Assembly (NCBI GenBank): GCA_022410635.1 | Contig: JAJVDF010000238.1 | Span: forward strand, 490,479-554,478 | Length of the DNA stretch: 64,000 nucleotides | DNA from: Tretioscincus oriximinensis | Lineage: Eukaryota > Chordata > Lepidosauria > Squamata > Gymnophthalmidae | Reading direction: 5' to 3' | In this document: piece by piece, positions 12,132 to 24,532 of the stretch | How the letters are laid out: each line of letters opens with the position of its first letter | Numbering within the stretch: position 1 is the first letter of the stretch | Made by a program: the position numbers and the translations under genes | Notes under the pieces: model-generated | What the model was told of the DNA's origin: nothing | What the model saw: the letters and a program-made list of their open reading frames with translations, nothing else | Database searches by the model: none

Positions 12132-12398
12132 CATGTGGCATGGTGGTACAGAGGTTAAGAACAGGCCTTTCAATAGAGAGGTCATTCAGTCGAGGCCCAT
12201 GCGGCTGCTGTGGAGAGGAATGAGTGTCCTCTGTTGGCCTTAACTTCAGCCAACCTTGTTGTTTGAAAGTGAGCAATAGCAGGTAAATGAATAGGTATCA
12301 CCATCTCATTGTAAAACAGAAAAATAGCTTGTAAGATGCTTTGAGTCCCTTTGGTGAGAAAAATAGGCTATAAAAATCTAGTTCTTCTTTTTCTTCCT
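12132..12398 (+). mobile_element. tRNA-derived SINE, CTTCTT-tailed, full length
   Basis: Head tggcatggtggtacagaggt and a B-box-like tcattcagtcgaggcc, then the 3' end ttgtaagatgctttgagtcc, aaataggctataaaaatcta and a gttcttctttttcttcc tail that merges into the pyrimidine tract at 12385. Confidence 0.7.
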
Positions 12399-12650
12399 TC
12401 TCTCCGTTTCCCTTGACTCTGTCTCCCCTTCTCTCTTTCTCCTCCCCTCTCTTTCTCTTTTCCACGTTTTATGTTTCTGCTCTTTCCTACTCTGTCTATC
12501 AGCCCGTTCTGTCTGTAATCCTTCTGTCTCAAGCACTCCTTCCATGCCCAAGCTCTTTTTCAGCCTCTTACTTCTCAGACCTCCTCTCTCTCCCCTCTTT
12601 CTGTACTCCCTCTCTGTGGTTTCTCTCTGTCTTTGGGCATTTGGGTTGTT
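12385..12650. repeat. Polypyrimidine (CT-rich) tract
   Basis: About 260 bp almost entirely C and T on the + strand (ctctctttctcctcccctct and similar), probably grown from the tails of the SINEs on either side. A weaker pyrimidine-rich stretch lies at 11930-12130. Such tracts create long but meaningless open frames rich in Ser/Leu or, on the other strand, Arg/Glu/Lys. Confidence 0.8.
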
Positions 12651-12656
12651 ATCCAT

Positions 12657-12745
12657 AAAAAGAAGAATCTGGTTTTTATATCCCTCTCTTGGGACTTTTT
12701 CACTTGAAGGCTTACATTTTATTCTATCTTTCCCGCTACTGTAGT
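12657..12745 (-). mobile_element. SINE 3' end, CTTCTT-tailed type, minus orientation
   Basis: aaaaagaagaatctggtttt then tatccctctcttgggacttt and gaaggcttacattttattct match the 3' body of the copy at 5121. It faces the + strand SINE at 12132, so two SINEs lie tail to tail across the CT tract. Confidence 0.6.
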
Positions 12746-13419
12746 AGTACCCAGTGGTCTACTCACTTTTTGTTTTTGTTTTCAAACAGCTAAGTTGGAT
12801 GAAGCTGAGGCCTATTAGTAATGAAAGGAATCCCTCTTTTAGGCAAGAATTGGAGAGCCGAGTCTTCTTTGATTGTTTGTTGAAACAGTTACAATAGTGA
12901 ACAATGCAGTCAAAAATTCAAATTTATTCAGAACCGTTAATCCCTGCTATTTATACAATCAACAGGAGCGCCTCCTTTAATACACAAACAATTCAAATTA
13001 CTATGTTTCCCGCGTAACCAAGCCCAGTGCACAAGAACTAATAATCCAAAGCAAAAATGCTGCTACTCATTGCTAACAGGCCAGTAGAGGGCACTCACCC
13101 CTCTCCATGGCCGACACATGGGCCAACACAAATATTCCTGTGTACCTGCTGTCTCCTACATTTCTCTTTCCCATTCCTCAGCACCTGCAAATCTTGTATT
13201 TTGCCTGTTTTTTTCTTGTTTGAGTAGGATAAGATGGTTAAAAGTCAGAAAGGCCTTCCTAGAGAGACCCAGGAACAGCCATTTCTAAGTCATTCTCCGT
13301 TCTTACTTTTTCTTTGCCAAATTGGACTAAGTACCCAGAAATCTGGAACAATTCTGAATTCCTGAGAGGGGTTAGTACCCAATTATTAATTACTACCCCA
13401 GAAGAATTAGAGTATGTGA

Positions 13420-14010
13420 GATTGGGAAAGGTGTAAAAAAGTGCAGCAAGAATGATGAGCGGGCTGAAAAACCTCTCATGAAATTAGGCTTCAATATGTA
13501 GATCTCAAAAGCCTTGAAAGACAGTGCTTAAGAGGTGGCCTGTTCTAACTGTATAAGATCATGCATAGAGTGGATAAGATCAAAAGAGAAAAATACACTT
13601 TCCTGTTACATCACACTAGAGCCAGGCACTGTTGGCCAAGAATATTAGGACAGACAAGGGGAAATATTCACATTTTTTCACCCAGAATTTCATCAACCTA
13701 TGAAATTCATTTCCAGTAGAGTGGTCGGAACTACCAGCTTGGATAGCTTTAGGATAGGATTCAACAAATTCATGGAGACCAGACATATCAGTGTCTGTTA
13801 GAATGAATACTTTTATCCTGCCTCCAAGTTGGAGTGACAGGTAGGATTCTTCTAACTGCCCCTCGCAGGGAGTTGAAGGGTAGGTTAATGTTTTGTTTTC
13901 TCCTTCTGCCTGAGGGTATCCAGGACAGATGCAGTTGTTGGGTCACTATGAGAGACAAAATGTTGGACTGAATAAACTGTGGCCCAAAATCTGCAGGGTT
14001 CCTCTCCTGC
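13420..14010 (+). mobile_element. CR1/L3-type LINE 3' end, decayed
   Basis: Broken remains of the reverse-transcriptase C-terminus (a piece readable as NSLPVGVVGTTS near 13700-13740) are followed by a CR1-like 3' UTR ending in the aaaatgttggactgaataaa and tgtggcccaaaatctgcagg blocks. Many frameshifts; an old copy. Confidence 0.6.
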
Positions 14011-14244
14011 TTTATATTCCTAAGGAATGATTTGTGGCTCAAAACCCCAAACAGTGGAATTAGCAATAAAAAGTGATTCTGATTTTTCAGAAAACATTTT
14101 CAATATAAATAAAACTTTTTAAAGGAAATGATTGCTTCTTTTCTTTCTTTTTAAATCAGTGCTGAAAAACAATACTCAGGGCTGAGAAATAGCACCAGAG
14201 ATACTAATTTGATGCTGTTTTTAATATATCAATTTTGTGCTGTT

Positions 14245-14330
14245 GTTTTTGTTGTTGGCTGCCCTGACACCTTCTATTTAGGGCAGGGTATAGGAATAAA
14301 TAAACAAACAAATAAACAAATAAATAAGAA
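14245..14330 (+). mobile_element. SINE/LINE tail fragment
   Basis: ctgccctgacaccttctatt, then gggcagggtataggaataaa and aaacaaataaac repeats: a decayed version of the AAAT-tailed SINE terminus. Confidence 0.5.
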
Positions 14331-15600
14331 GTAGTTTCCATGAAGACAGAATTCTTTGACTCAGGAGCAACTCTTGAAAATTCCTTGAGATACCCTGCTG
14401 TAGTAACAAAGTGCAATAATAAATAACCAGAAATATTAGGTTATATTAATAGCAAAATATTTAAACTAATATTAAAAATACATGTATTAGATTTAGAGGT
14501 ACATAAAATAAGGATAAATGCTGGATCTGCTTTTTGCTTTAAAATATTTGTGACCAGGGTAGCCTCACCAATTAGGAAGAAATGAAACACCTTCAAAGGC
14601 AGTAATCTGGAATACAGAAACAGGCAAAGGTAATTTTGGACCTTGACCTCTTCACCAGCTGCAGTTACTTTTCTTTCCTTGGAGTTCAAATCTGCATTTA
14701 TAAGAAAACATATGTTTTGAAGCATATAGAAAGAATAACAATTGTAGGGGCAAAGCAGACTTCCTTCTCCTATTCAGGTGCCCACCTTTCAAAACCATTT
14801 TACTCTGAAGATAAGTGTTGAGATTGCTTGAGCTGATTTGCCCTCATATTTAATGAGTATCTAAGATAAAGACGGGAAATAGCTTTTCATTCCATGAGTC
14901 TTTTCACTTATAAGATTCTTCTTTTGACATGTGTTTTTTGACATCTTTTTCTACATAAAATACTGTAATACTTTTAATTATAAAGATTCCGTTTCCTGAT
15001 CAGAGACCATGGAAAGCACTGCAATTGAAAAAAAATAATTTTGGACAGTGAAATACAGTAGATATCGTGTCCTATCCATATGAAATTAAAATATTTAATC
15101 TGTTATGTTGTTTTACTTTAGATATAGTATGTGATGATTGTTATTCTATTCTATTGTGTTCAATACTTTTTCTTCATGGGGAGTATATATTTATAGTTAC
15201 TTTATAAAAGGCTTGGAAAAAGTGAAAAATTCTCACATTTAAATCAATGGAATATGATGATGATGTTTACTTATAATGCCCCTCTCACCAAAGGTGGGAA
15301 CAGGAAACATACAATAAAACATCTAGACATTTACATTATTAAACAAAAACCATAGCTTCTTATATAGTTAAAAAGAACAGTTTTCAAACCCTTCCAAAAT
15401 CAGAGGAAAACCTATTTTATAACAGAGTTTTGCTACTTTTTTCCAATATTTATGTTTTCCCTTATATTTCTCAAGTAAATAATTATTATTACATTTTTGC
15501 ACTCTCATTGCCCTCACTTCCCTCCCATAGAGGCATAGATTTTGTTACAAATAAAGGGGGAGAAATGTACGGTGAGGGGGGAAAATAAACAAACAAATAA
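14331..15600. other. NBEA: AT-rich intronic stretch
   Basis: No gene or clear repeat. 15245-15400 (cccctctcaccaaaggtggg followed by aacatacaataaaaca) looks like a worn LINE/SINE tail in minus orientation, which I cannot assign. Confidence 0.4.
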
Positions 15601-15602
15601 TC

Positions 15603-15834
15603 ATGGATACTAAGATAGTTGTCTGGATGTAGCCTCCGGGATGGAGCAACAGGCAGGACTCTTGAAATACCATTTGCAGGGAGTCACGAACAGGAGCAGC
15701 ATATTTTGCTTTCCTCTGNTCGGACTGCCCAGGTGCATCTGGTGGGCCTCTGTGTGACACAGAATGCTGGACTCGATGGGCTGTGGCCTGATCCAGTATG
15801 GCTCTTCTTATGTTCTTATGTTCTTATGTTCTTA
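15603..15834 (+). mobile_element. CR1 LINE 3' end, + orientation
   Basis: Reverse-complement sister of 10655-10860, ending in repeated ttcttatg units at 15806-15834. The N at 15719 falls where the sister copy has an unambiguous base (cctctgttcgg), so it is probably a single uncalled T. Confidence 0.85.
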
Positions 15835-16110
15835 ATCATAGAATCATAGAGTTGGAAGGGACCTCCAGGGTCATCGGGTCCAACCTCCTGCTCCTTGCAG
15901 GATTCATTAAACCATCCCAGACAGATGACTGTCCAATCTCTGTTTGAAGACTTCCAGGGAAGGTGAACTCACCACCCCCTGTGGCAAACTGTTCCACTGG
16001 TTTATCACCCTGACTGTTAGAAAGTTTTTTCTGATATCTAATCTAAATCTATTCCCTTGCAGTTTCATTCCATTGTTTCTAGTCCTTCCATGTGCTAATG
16101 AGAACAGTGC
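15835..16110 (-). mobile_element. CR1 LINE 3' end, minus orientation
   Basis: Starts on the + strand with atcatagaatcatagagttgg directly after the preceding CR1 tail. On the minus strand it encodes the C-terminal reverse-transcriptase remnant NFLTVRVINQWNSLPQGVV. Same subfamily as 7408-7700. Confidence 0.85.
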
Positions 16111-16249
16111 TGAGCAAGTGTCTAAACAAAACAGGTCATAGCTTGGCTGTGGTATTGGTGGATCTCTATATTCAGAAGATCTGATCTGTCCTCTGGTGAG
16201 GGAGCCAAAACAGGCAATGAGAAGATCTACATATAGTACATGCATTTTT

Positions 16250-17660
16250 AAAAAAGCATAAATGTATAAGAGACAGATCCATGAGTTGAAGAAGGTTGGT
16301 AATCATGCCCTGCAGAGCACATTATGGATTGTTCTGGCATGTCTCTCTCTCACACACACAGATACACACAATTAATCTACTCCAGATCTACTTTAAACTT
16401 ATCATACCAATCCATGGAAGGAACAGAGAGGTGAATTAATTAGATTTATTGTGTTGCAGAGTTACAAACTTGTTTGAATTTTATTTTTTAAATTATTTTT
16501 CTAAAAAAGAAAATGAAACATGCTGTTGCAACGTGCATAAAATGCAGATATCAGTGTGTTGCCATGGGGGTCAAGAATTGAGCCCTCTCTTTCTTGCACA
16601 GGCCGGCCCTGATGTAACAAGGTTGGAGAGTAGGGCTTTTCTCCTGCTCCTACCACTTTTAAAGCCAAAGTTAAGGTCTTGATAGTGCACTATGCCCCTG
16701 CAGGCATTATAAGCTGCACCTGCTAAAATTTCCTCTGTTGTTTATCCTATAAAGAAATATTTCTCCATCCTTTTTATGGCAACCCTATGAGAAACAGTAG
16801 TCTATGCTACAGGTAAGCTGCTGTCTTTATTGTGTTTAGATGCAGCCTCATTCTTCTTCTTTAGATTCCAAGCAGTGGATCAGCAGAATGGGAGGTCAGA
16901 TTCCGTAGCAGCAGTGGGAAGTTATAAGTATGGAGTACAACATTTCCATTAGCTAGAGCCTAAAACAGCAAATCTGTACAAGTTTAAAAGAAAGAAAAAA
17001 AATGAAATTTTATATAATTGCCTATTTCCACCATTGTGTTCCACCAAGTTGTATATCTGAAAATGCTGATGAACAAACAATACTTTTACTTGCCAGTGCT
17101 GTTGAAATTTCTCAAAATGCAGGCCATTGAACTATAATGAATATATCTCAATACAGCAAATTAGGTTGAATTGTGATTGAAAGCCATACTTTGATCTCTT
17201 CAAAATTAGTAGTGATATGCAGCAGACAAAAAGAGTTTGAAAAGAGCAATCATAAAGGAACTTTCATAAAGCTTGAGCATAATCTTCCTTTCAAGTGTCT
17301 GATGAAGGTCTTTCTATCTACCTGGATCTTTTAAGAAAACATGGCCTAATCATTTTTAAAAGCACCATAACATGGCCTAATTTTTAAAAGTACTGGCTTT
17401 AATTATGTTCTTGTCAATGCCACTTTGTGGGTGGCAGTCTAAGAAAAGGAAGCTAAAAAGTCAGGGTCAATGAGCAGGAAACAGAGTGAGTTTTGGACTG
17501 GGTAATTTGCTGGAGCTTGGGAGTAAAGCTTGATACTACCGGAGAAGTCTTCCAGAGGCTAGGTGGAAAACCAAAGTCTAAATATGAATGTAAAGTCAAG
17601 AACCAGAATGACAGTCTAATAATAGCAATGTCAAAACCAGAAAATCCATAGAAAGTTAAC
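16250..17660. other. NBEA: Intronic stretch without recognised feature
   Basis: Mixed-composition intron. Only a short ctctcacacacacag run near 16345-16370 stands out. Confidence 0.4.
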
Positions 17661-17667
17661 TAAGGCT

Positions 17668-17790
17668 ACATCCAGGCATTGCATAATTATTCCACTGTAC
17701 TTGGGTAGTCTGGAATAAAGCACAATCTGGACTGCTTTGTTACAGAATATCTACACTTTATTCCAGAATATCCAACTATTGTATAGTAAG
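17668..17790. mobile_element. Diverged family-2 foldback element
   Basis: ggctacatccaggcattgca, then attattccactgtacttggg, tggaataaagcac and the mirrored actttattccagaatatcca. The layout matches the family-2 elements at 23668, 25470, 26447 and 32726, but arms and ends are worn. The 11-bp perfect hairpin at 18182-18209 (caatagaaaca/tgtttctattg) and related ends near 18285-18390 may belong to a larger composite. Confidence 0.45.
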
Positions 17791-18399
17791 GCTATGTGCA
17801 CAAAATGTTTTCTACCTCGTTGGTAGCGCAATCAGGGTGTCTTAGGCACAGGTGCTAAGTGTTTTTCAGTAGTCGACCTGTAATAAATGCCTTTTTTCCC
17901 AGAATAAACTGTTGCTCAGATATTCAGTATTATTCCGGAAGACCCCCATATTCTCATGACCATATGCGTGTGCACAAATTAGACACAAGGTCAGAGGTGG
18001 CTGCTGAGCGCTCCAAGGGGGTTCAGTGACGGAGAGCATAGAATTATTTTGCTGATTTCTACCTTCAGTAGTGGCTCTGTTTCCCTGTGGGAATTGCCAG
18101 GTTAGGGAACTCCGCCTTCCCTTCCCCGAACATGGCGCTACCGGTGCCCCCTTCTCTTCCAGCAGCCAATGGGTGATAAAACAATAGAAACAAGTAGTTG
18201 TTTCTATTGGCTGTTGCAAGAAAAAAAATCTTGGACTGCACTGTGATGAAATAAATGAGCAATAGTTACAGAACTGGGCCATTGGTCATGGAATATACAT
18301 GTTTCGTGTGCACGGACATGCGATTGCTATATTCTGGATTATAGCATTGTAGTGGTTTTTAAGTTGTGGTGTGCACCTGCCCTAAGAGGCTGATGTCTA

Positions 18400-20640
18400 A
18401 AAAAGCTTATGAATATAGGATAGAAGAACTATGGATCACAGGTAGACTTTAAGTGAGGAAAGTTAACTTGATACTGAGGTACTTTCAGTTTTATACATTC
18501 TAAGGAGACAACTGATTATACTAGTGGCCTTCAGCGTAGGTGGCAAAAGACAATAATGCATCTAATGACTTTACTTTGGATGTATTTTGGGTTTTTTAAT
18601 TTTTATAAACTCTATATAATTATGAAAACAATGTGTTTGAAAGCAGTACCTATGAACAGTGTATGTAATAATTTGGATCTGAATGCACTGATTACATACA
18701 GTGAACATGGCATGCATATGGTGCAGAAGGCTTATGTGGAATGTTGATTGTAGGGGATTCAATTAGAAAATTTATATTAAAAGTTGGTTTTAACCATTGC
18801 TGATACATTGTCAGCTGACATCATATGAGATACCCAGAAAAAGTCATGTAAAAATAAAATGAAATTTTATTGTGATAAAATAATGCTGCTTCTGAAGACC
18901 CCTGTTTACCATCCCCCCACATCCCCAACATTCCCATCCCTGGCAAAATTAGTGGGGGAACATTCTAGGAATTTAAGATTGCAGCACATATCAAAACCCA
19001 ACTCCTGGATAGAAATAGAAACCAACTGTAGCATTAATCAGCAACAACAATAATGTGCTTAATGGATGACAGAAAGACCTCTAATAGATTAAATATTTTG
19101 TGCCTCCAAAACTCAGATTGCCTTTATTAGCTGTGTTGATAGACATTTCACAAACATTGCACAAACATTGTTTGATATCCATATCCCCTCAATGACACCT
19201 TCTGCTTGATGTGCATATTACGTAGCTTAGGTTTTGCACAAGCCACACCTCCACCCATTCTGTGGCTTGTGGGGAATCATTTTGTATATTTTGGAGGCAG
19301 ACCAGTGAGTATTTTCTCTTATGGCCAAATGCAAACTTCTGGACTCCTCAACACAAATACCTTCCCAAAACAAATACTTGAGGAAGTTCTAGCACCTACA
19401 GATCTGCCAAGAATTCATGATCATTTTGCTGTTTAATAAGTAGTGTCTTAAAACAGATTCATATTTCTCTATTCAGTCCAGAAACTTTTTTATTCAAAAG
19501 TATATCATTTAGTCGGAAAACTGAAAGCTCTTAGTTGTGGTCCTTCTACCAAGACACAAAACCATGATACTAGAATTATTTTGATTTATTTTCTATCAGT
19601 TATGTGAAAAATCAAATTTTAAAAGAAAAGCCCATTTTCTCTTCCCCTCTTATTTGCTATCCAGCTTGAAAAAAGTCTTACTTTACCTTATGATAGTTCT
19701 GGGAAGGTCACATGTAACTACTAATCTGCCCCTTGGATCTACAGCTTTTGCATCACAGGAATGACAAAAAAGTTGATGGTCAATTTTCTTCTTATTCTAC
19801 AGCTGATTATTATCAAACCAATGTAATCTTTAATTGTGGAAGATCCCTACTATGTAAAATGTAGAGGATCCACACTTACATTGTGGCAAATCCACAAAGC
19901 CTGAGACTATGATTTTCCAATTCAACCAATGCCTGTGGATCTTTGATTTCAATATGATTTGGAGAAGGAATTAAAACCCCAAACCTCCAGAAAATTCTGT
20001 GGCCTAAACCATTAGTCTTATAACTTGGTAATGGTATAAAGAATGAGAACTGTGAAAAAGTGTGACAGTCACTTTGACAGTCATTGTGAGAAGAATATAA
20101 AAATCACATAATTCTATAAGAATCCATTCTCAGAGTGTTTACAGTATTAAGAAGCTATAAGGACTTAGACCTATGATTCTTACAGGATAGTTGGCAGTAA
20201 TTTTGAGAAGATTCCTCATATAAATGTACTAAGATCTTTTTCTGATTTTTGGGGGGACTATAACATTTAGATGAGGCCTGAAGCGTATATCTAAACGTAG
20301 AGAAGATCCCATGCACCCCCACACCTCCCCCCAAAAAACCCAAAGAGCTTTGGGAATTCACTTGACACCTGTGTTTATTTCACAGTGCTGGCAGTGAGAA
20401 TGCAGTATGTGTTATATTAGCTCACCACATAACAATACATGTGATCCATTTTTTTTCAGGGGGGGGATCAACTGCAGAAATGATTTCAAATGAAAATAAT
20501 CTGTTTTAGACATTCCAAAAGTAGACATACATTTAAAAAAAATATCTTAATGGAAATAATTATTCCTCCACTATCCATCAAATTCCATTAGCAATACAAT
20601 TCCGCTTAAATAAGAAAACAGTATGCTGTTCACTTACTAT
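18400..20640. other. NBEA: Intronic stretch without recognised feature
   Basis: AT-rich; no frame, splice-flanked exon or repeat consensus that I can support. Confidence 0.4.
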
Positions 20641-20642
20641 TC

Positions 20643-20765
<123 letters not shown>

Positions 20766-21910
20766 CACACGTCCAGTGCCCAATGCTCAAACAAGAATGG
20801 CTCCATATCTTTGGAAGTGCAGGTTTATTTGGAAAGACCCCAGTACTGAAATGCAAAGAAAGTGGTTCTAAACCTGGCAGCTCTTGGCTTCCTGGCAGCT
20901 AAAATCAAAGGAATTGGATTTATTCTTCCCTAAATGGCAATCCCAGGCTACAGCAGCACCTGGCAATGCTCGGGGGACATTCATAGAGACTTGCCTCAGC
21001 GCGCCAAGTCTAAATTCCCCTCTTAGGCGGAAATTTAATTTTTATCGACTGACTTTTGATTGTCCCTCCTTTAAATGAGCCAAACGAAATCTAGCCTTTG
21101 CTTCCCGTACAATATCCCCCTGGCTTCCCTCTTCGTGTTGTAGCATTTTTAAAAAAATATGGGCAATCCTTTGCATTTTCGTTTGGNATTCTCCATCCCC
21201 CCGCGTTTAGTTCTCTCCAGCGGCCGCTTTTCTGCTTGAATCTGCCTGGAACGCAGCAGCAGCAGCAGAGGCCGTTCTGACGCCCGTTCACTCTTTCACT
21301 TCTCGTTCCGGTGGAGCTGCTGGACAAGGGTTTTTTGCTAGCAAAGCCCACCCGGCTGCTGAAGCCTTTAGCCTTTGTTCTTGCTGTCAGTTCAGGCCCA
21401 ACAAAGCCCCGCTGTCCCCTCTGGACGTAGCGAAAGCCCTGAAGCTGCCCGGGCGCAGGTGGGAGCATCTTTCGCATCCCTTCTGCAACCCAGAAAGATT
21501 TCGCACGGTCCCGATTAAGATTTCACGGGCTTCCTCCTGGCACCCTTCTTCGTAGTCAGGCGTGCACTGATAAAGGGCAGAGGGTTTGTCTTTCCTATTT
21601 ACTCCGCTCCTCCGCCCCCGGCCTCAGAAAAACTGTGCCTGAAACTGCCGCTTTATTTCCCACCGGTGATTTGCTGGCGCTGCTAAATTCGGCGGCGCTC
21701 CTTGGGCGTCTAAATGGCCTTTTCCCCACCTCCAGCTCTGCCTGTGGGGCGTCAGGAGGCGCGCTCGGCTTTTGTCTCGGCAGCCTGCGTGGAAACGGAG
21801 CCCATGCGGCCTTCCTATCTCGGAGCCATATGGAAAAGCTGCACTATTTTGGTGCCTCGTGTAAACATTTTAACGTCGGATCCTTAAAATCCAAGAGCCT
21901 CTCCCAAAGG

Positions 21911-21953
21911 GGATTAAAGCCTAATCCCCTCGCTCTATAGCTGTAGTGGATTA
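21911..21953. promoter_or_regulatory. Cluster of three GGATTA/TAATCC (OTX/PITX/bicoid-type) sites
   Basis: GGATTA at 21911-21916, TAATCC at 21922-21927 and GGATTA at 21948-21953, the last running into TTAATT. TAATTG follows at 22048-22053. GGATTA is the core preferred by K50 homeodomains. The surrounding 200 bp looks non-repetitive. Confidence 0.45.
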
Positions 21954-22383
21954 ATTTCATATTCTCCCAGTGGCTGGTTTGTTCCCTGAAGGCTGCAACA
22001 AAAAGACGCAGCAGCGCTCCTTAAATGCGCCGCGCTATGGGGACTTGTAATTGGAGATTTCCAAAGGACAAGTGTAAAAATGACACGCCGGGGAGACGGA
22101 GCGTTGCAGGCACTGCCTTTTCACTCAGGCAGGCGCACACTCACACACACACACAGGAATACACGAACACAGGCGCTTCGCAGGCCTGAGGGCAAAGGGA
22201 GCCGCTCGCTTCGGCCGTTGCCTTTGCTGGAAGAGGCGATTTCGACGGTCGGGGCCAAGGCATCACCCTGCCCTCCTTTGGTTAGCCGGCCCAGACGGAG
22301 CGGACGAGAGACGAGGCGAGGGCTCCGCCCGATCCCAGGAACGCTGCCGCCCCCTTCACCCATCTTGGGCTGTGTTCAGACTC

Positions 22384-22530
22384 AGGCTCTGTCCTCACGG
22401 AGCCTTATTCTGGGTAACACCTCGGCATAGGATCCTGACATCCACATGGTAGCATACTGGCGTGTGGATGGCCAAGCGCTGTCCCGAGATGTTACCCAAA
22501 ATAAGGCTCCGTGTGAACAGGACAGGGCCT
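22384..22530. mobile_element. Family-1 foldback element (MITE-like)
   Basis: Left arm aggctctgtcctcacggagc then cttattctgggtaaca, right arm tgttacccaaaataaggctc then cgtgtgaacaggacagggcct. The flanks cagactc and cagacac could be a worn target duplication of about 8 bp, which would fit a hAT-type element. No coding capacity. Confidence 0.75.
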
Positions 22531-22944
22531 CAGACACACAGCAGAAAGGTGGCTTGAGGCTGCATCCACACGCAGGATTTGTGTCTGCATGGCTGGTTCC
22601 TGCAGAAACATTGGCGGTGGGTTTAAATGAGAGCTGATATTTCCAGCTTCCATGGCAGAGGCTGCCTGAAGCCCGCTTTTTCTGTGAGTCTGCCCTGCAC
22701 AGACGAGGGGGAAAGAAGGGCCGCCACTGGCAATCAGCACCCAGCCCCGCAAAGCAGGGCGGGAGACACCTGACCGGAGGGAAGACTTGGCTGGGACATT
22801 AAAGGGGCGGGGAAAGCCGCCTTTTAGCCCCTCGTGTGGATGCAGCCTAAATGTAGTTTCAGAGGTCGTAAAGCGCACATACACTACAATCTCAAATCTG
22901 CATTAAATAGCAGAAAAACAGATTTTAATAAGACAGAAGTCCCA

Positions 22945-23084
22945 TCAACATGGAGCCTTATACTGGGTCACATTTCGGGACCGCTTGGCCATTCGGGGCC
23001 TGACATAGTCTGCATTAGCATGTGGTTGGCAGGCTCCTATTCTGAGGGACAGCCCAGGATAAGGCTCCGTGTGGATGCAGCCTT
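22945..23084. mobile_element. Family-1 foldback element
   Basis: Arms tggagccttatactgggtca and cccaggataaggctccgtgt, then ggatgcagcc. The middle has ggggcctgacatagtctgca, shared with the other copies. Confidence 0.75.
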
Positions 23085-23667
23085 AGCGTAGCGCTGGAAT
23101 AGAAACGAACGCCATTACATTTAACTCTTTATCTGCTGTTCCCTTTATGTATGATGCAGCCTTTGCGCCCTTCCCTTGGAACGGCTTGGCTGGAGCCGGG
23201 CGCTGCCTAGTTTTCCGGGTCGCCGGCTGCTAGGGAGGGAAAGGAGACCCGTAACGTGAGTCGGAGTCGGAGAGCAGTATCTCTTTCTGCTGCTAGGCCC
23301 TCATCCATTTGGTTTCATCTTGGAACGCTCAACTCCTCCTGACACGTGTTTTGTCATTCTTACGGAGTCGCCGCCAATCTGCTTCTAATCTAGAAGCGGC
23401 CGGCGGGCCCGTCCTGCGGCTGCCCAGTTAGCGAGAGCGGATTGGGACTCTTTCAAGGCCTAGGCTGGCCAGACCCGCTTTCCTTATGGGGCTCCCAGAT
23501 TCCAGCTATGACTAAGAAGAGGACGGCCAGTCAGTCTTGTGCAAGAGAGACAAGGAGAGGCCCGGATTGTGCTCTTGCGCCAAGCAGGCGCCCGGTAGTT
23601 TATTTTCCTAGCATGTTCACTAACACCGGCTCCTCCGCATTATTTTGGGCCGTTTCGCAGAAAAAAA

Positions 23668-23834
23668 GCTACATCCACACATTACTATTCCACTATTTAT
23701 TTATTTATTTATTCCATTAATATTGGATATCCTACAACAAAGCATGGATATTCTGGAATGAACCAGTCCACATAATGCTTTATTTTGGAGTATTCAACTA
23801 TAGTGGAATAAATAGGTGTTGTGTGGATGCAGCC
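23668..23834. mobile_element. Family-2 foldback element
   Basis: Outer ends gctacatccacac and gtgtggatgcagcc. Inner arms run from tattccactatttattta to actatagtggaataaatagg, with ggatatcctacaacaaagca in the left half. It abuts the family-1 copy at 23835. Confidence 0.75.
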
Positions 23835-23998
23835 ATTGGCCCCGTCCAGACTGAGCCTTATTCTGGGTCATATCTTGGGACAGAGCTTGGCCAGCCATAT
23901 GCCACATCCATTCGGGGCCTGCCATTGTCTACACTAGCATGTGGTTGGCAGGCTCCTATTCCGAGGAACAGCCCAGAATAAGGTGGATGCACCCTAGG
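23835..23998. mobile_element. Family-1 foldback element, directly adjoining family 2
   Basis: gactgagccttattctgggt at left, cccagaataaggtggatgca at right, and the shared middle ggggcctgccattgtctaca. The right arm has lost the ctccgtg part. Confidence 0.75.
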
Positions 23999-24442
23999 CT
24001 TTAGGGCAAGCGCGCAATCGAGCTCGTCAAAGGCTCTACCGGATTCCCAAATTATAACCCAGAATAAAGCAGTAGGGAAAAGCCTAAATACAGAGGCCCC
24101 TGTGTATGCTGTCCTGCGCTGCGCAAAAAAACTCCGGGGAAGGAGGGCGGGGGAGGCGAGCAGGAGCTGGGAGTGCAATTCGGAACCGGCCAAAATCGCA
24201 CGGGAATTGGATCGTTTGACAGACCTTTTTTTTAAAAAAAGGCCGAGTTCAACAATAATATTTTNAGGCCTGGGCCTCCCTCCCCAGCCGCCTCATGCTC
24301 CGACATCATCCGTGGTCGCCCATTGTTCCCGGCGCTATCTGCACAAAAGATCTTGGCGTCCTCTAATATGCGATCGCGCGTGTTTTTAATGGTCTTGGAC
24401 CTTCTGACCACCAAATACCCGCCACGCCTGTTTTATTTTGCC

Positions 24443-24449
24443 TATATAA
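24443..24449 (+). promoter_or_regulatory. TATA box candidate in the CpG-rich block
   Basis: TATATAA in the context ttgcctatataacaagcg. A start site would be expected around 24475, 50-60 bases before the ATG pair at 24533. It lies in CpG-rich DNA on the same strand as NBEA. No transcript evidence. Confidence 0.35.
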
Positions 24450-24532
24450 CAAGCGTGGAGCTGTGAGGCAACTGGGTTAACTGCCTGGTCTTCCTTCTGG
24501 GAACCAGCGAGACCTCTAAACACCTCCTTAGA

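Noticed and set aside
12378..12656. Arg/Glu/Lys-rich 92-codon frame
   Set aside because: Antisense of the polypyrimidine tract; no real coding signal.
22080..22430. 116-codon frame in the CpG-rich block
   Set aside because: Arg/Pro/Thr-rich, runs into the family-1 foldback element, and lacks a splice partner in phase.
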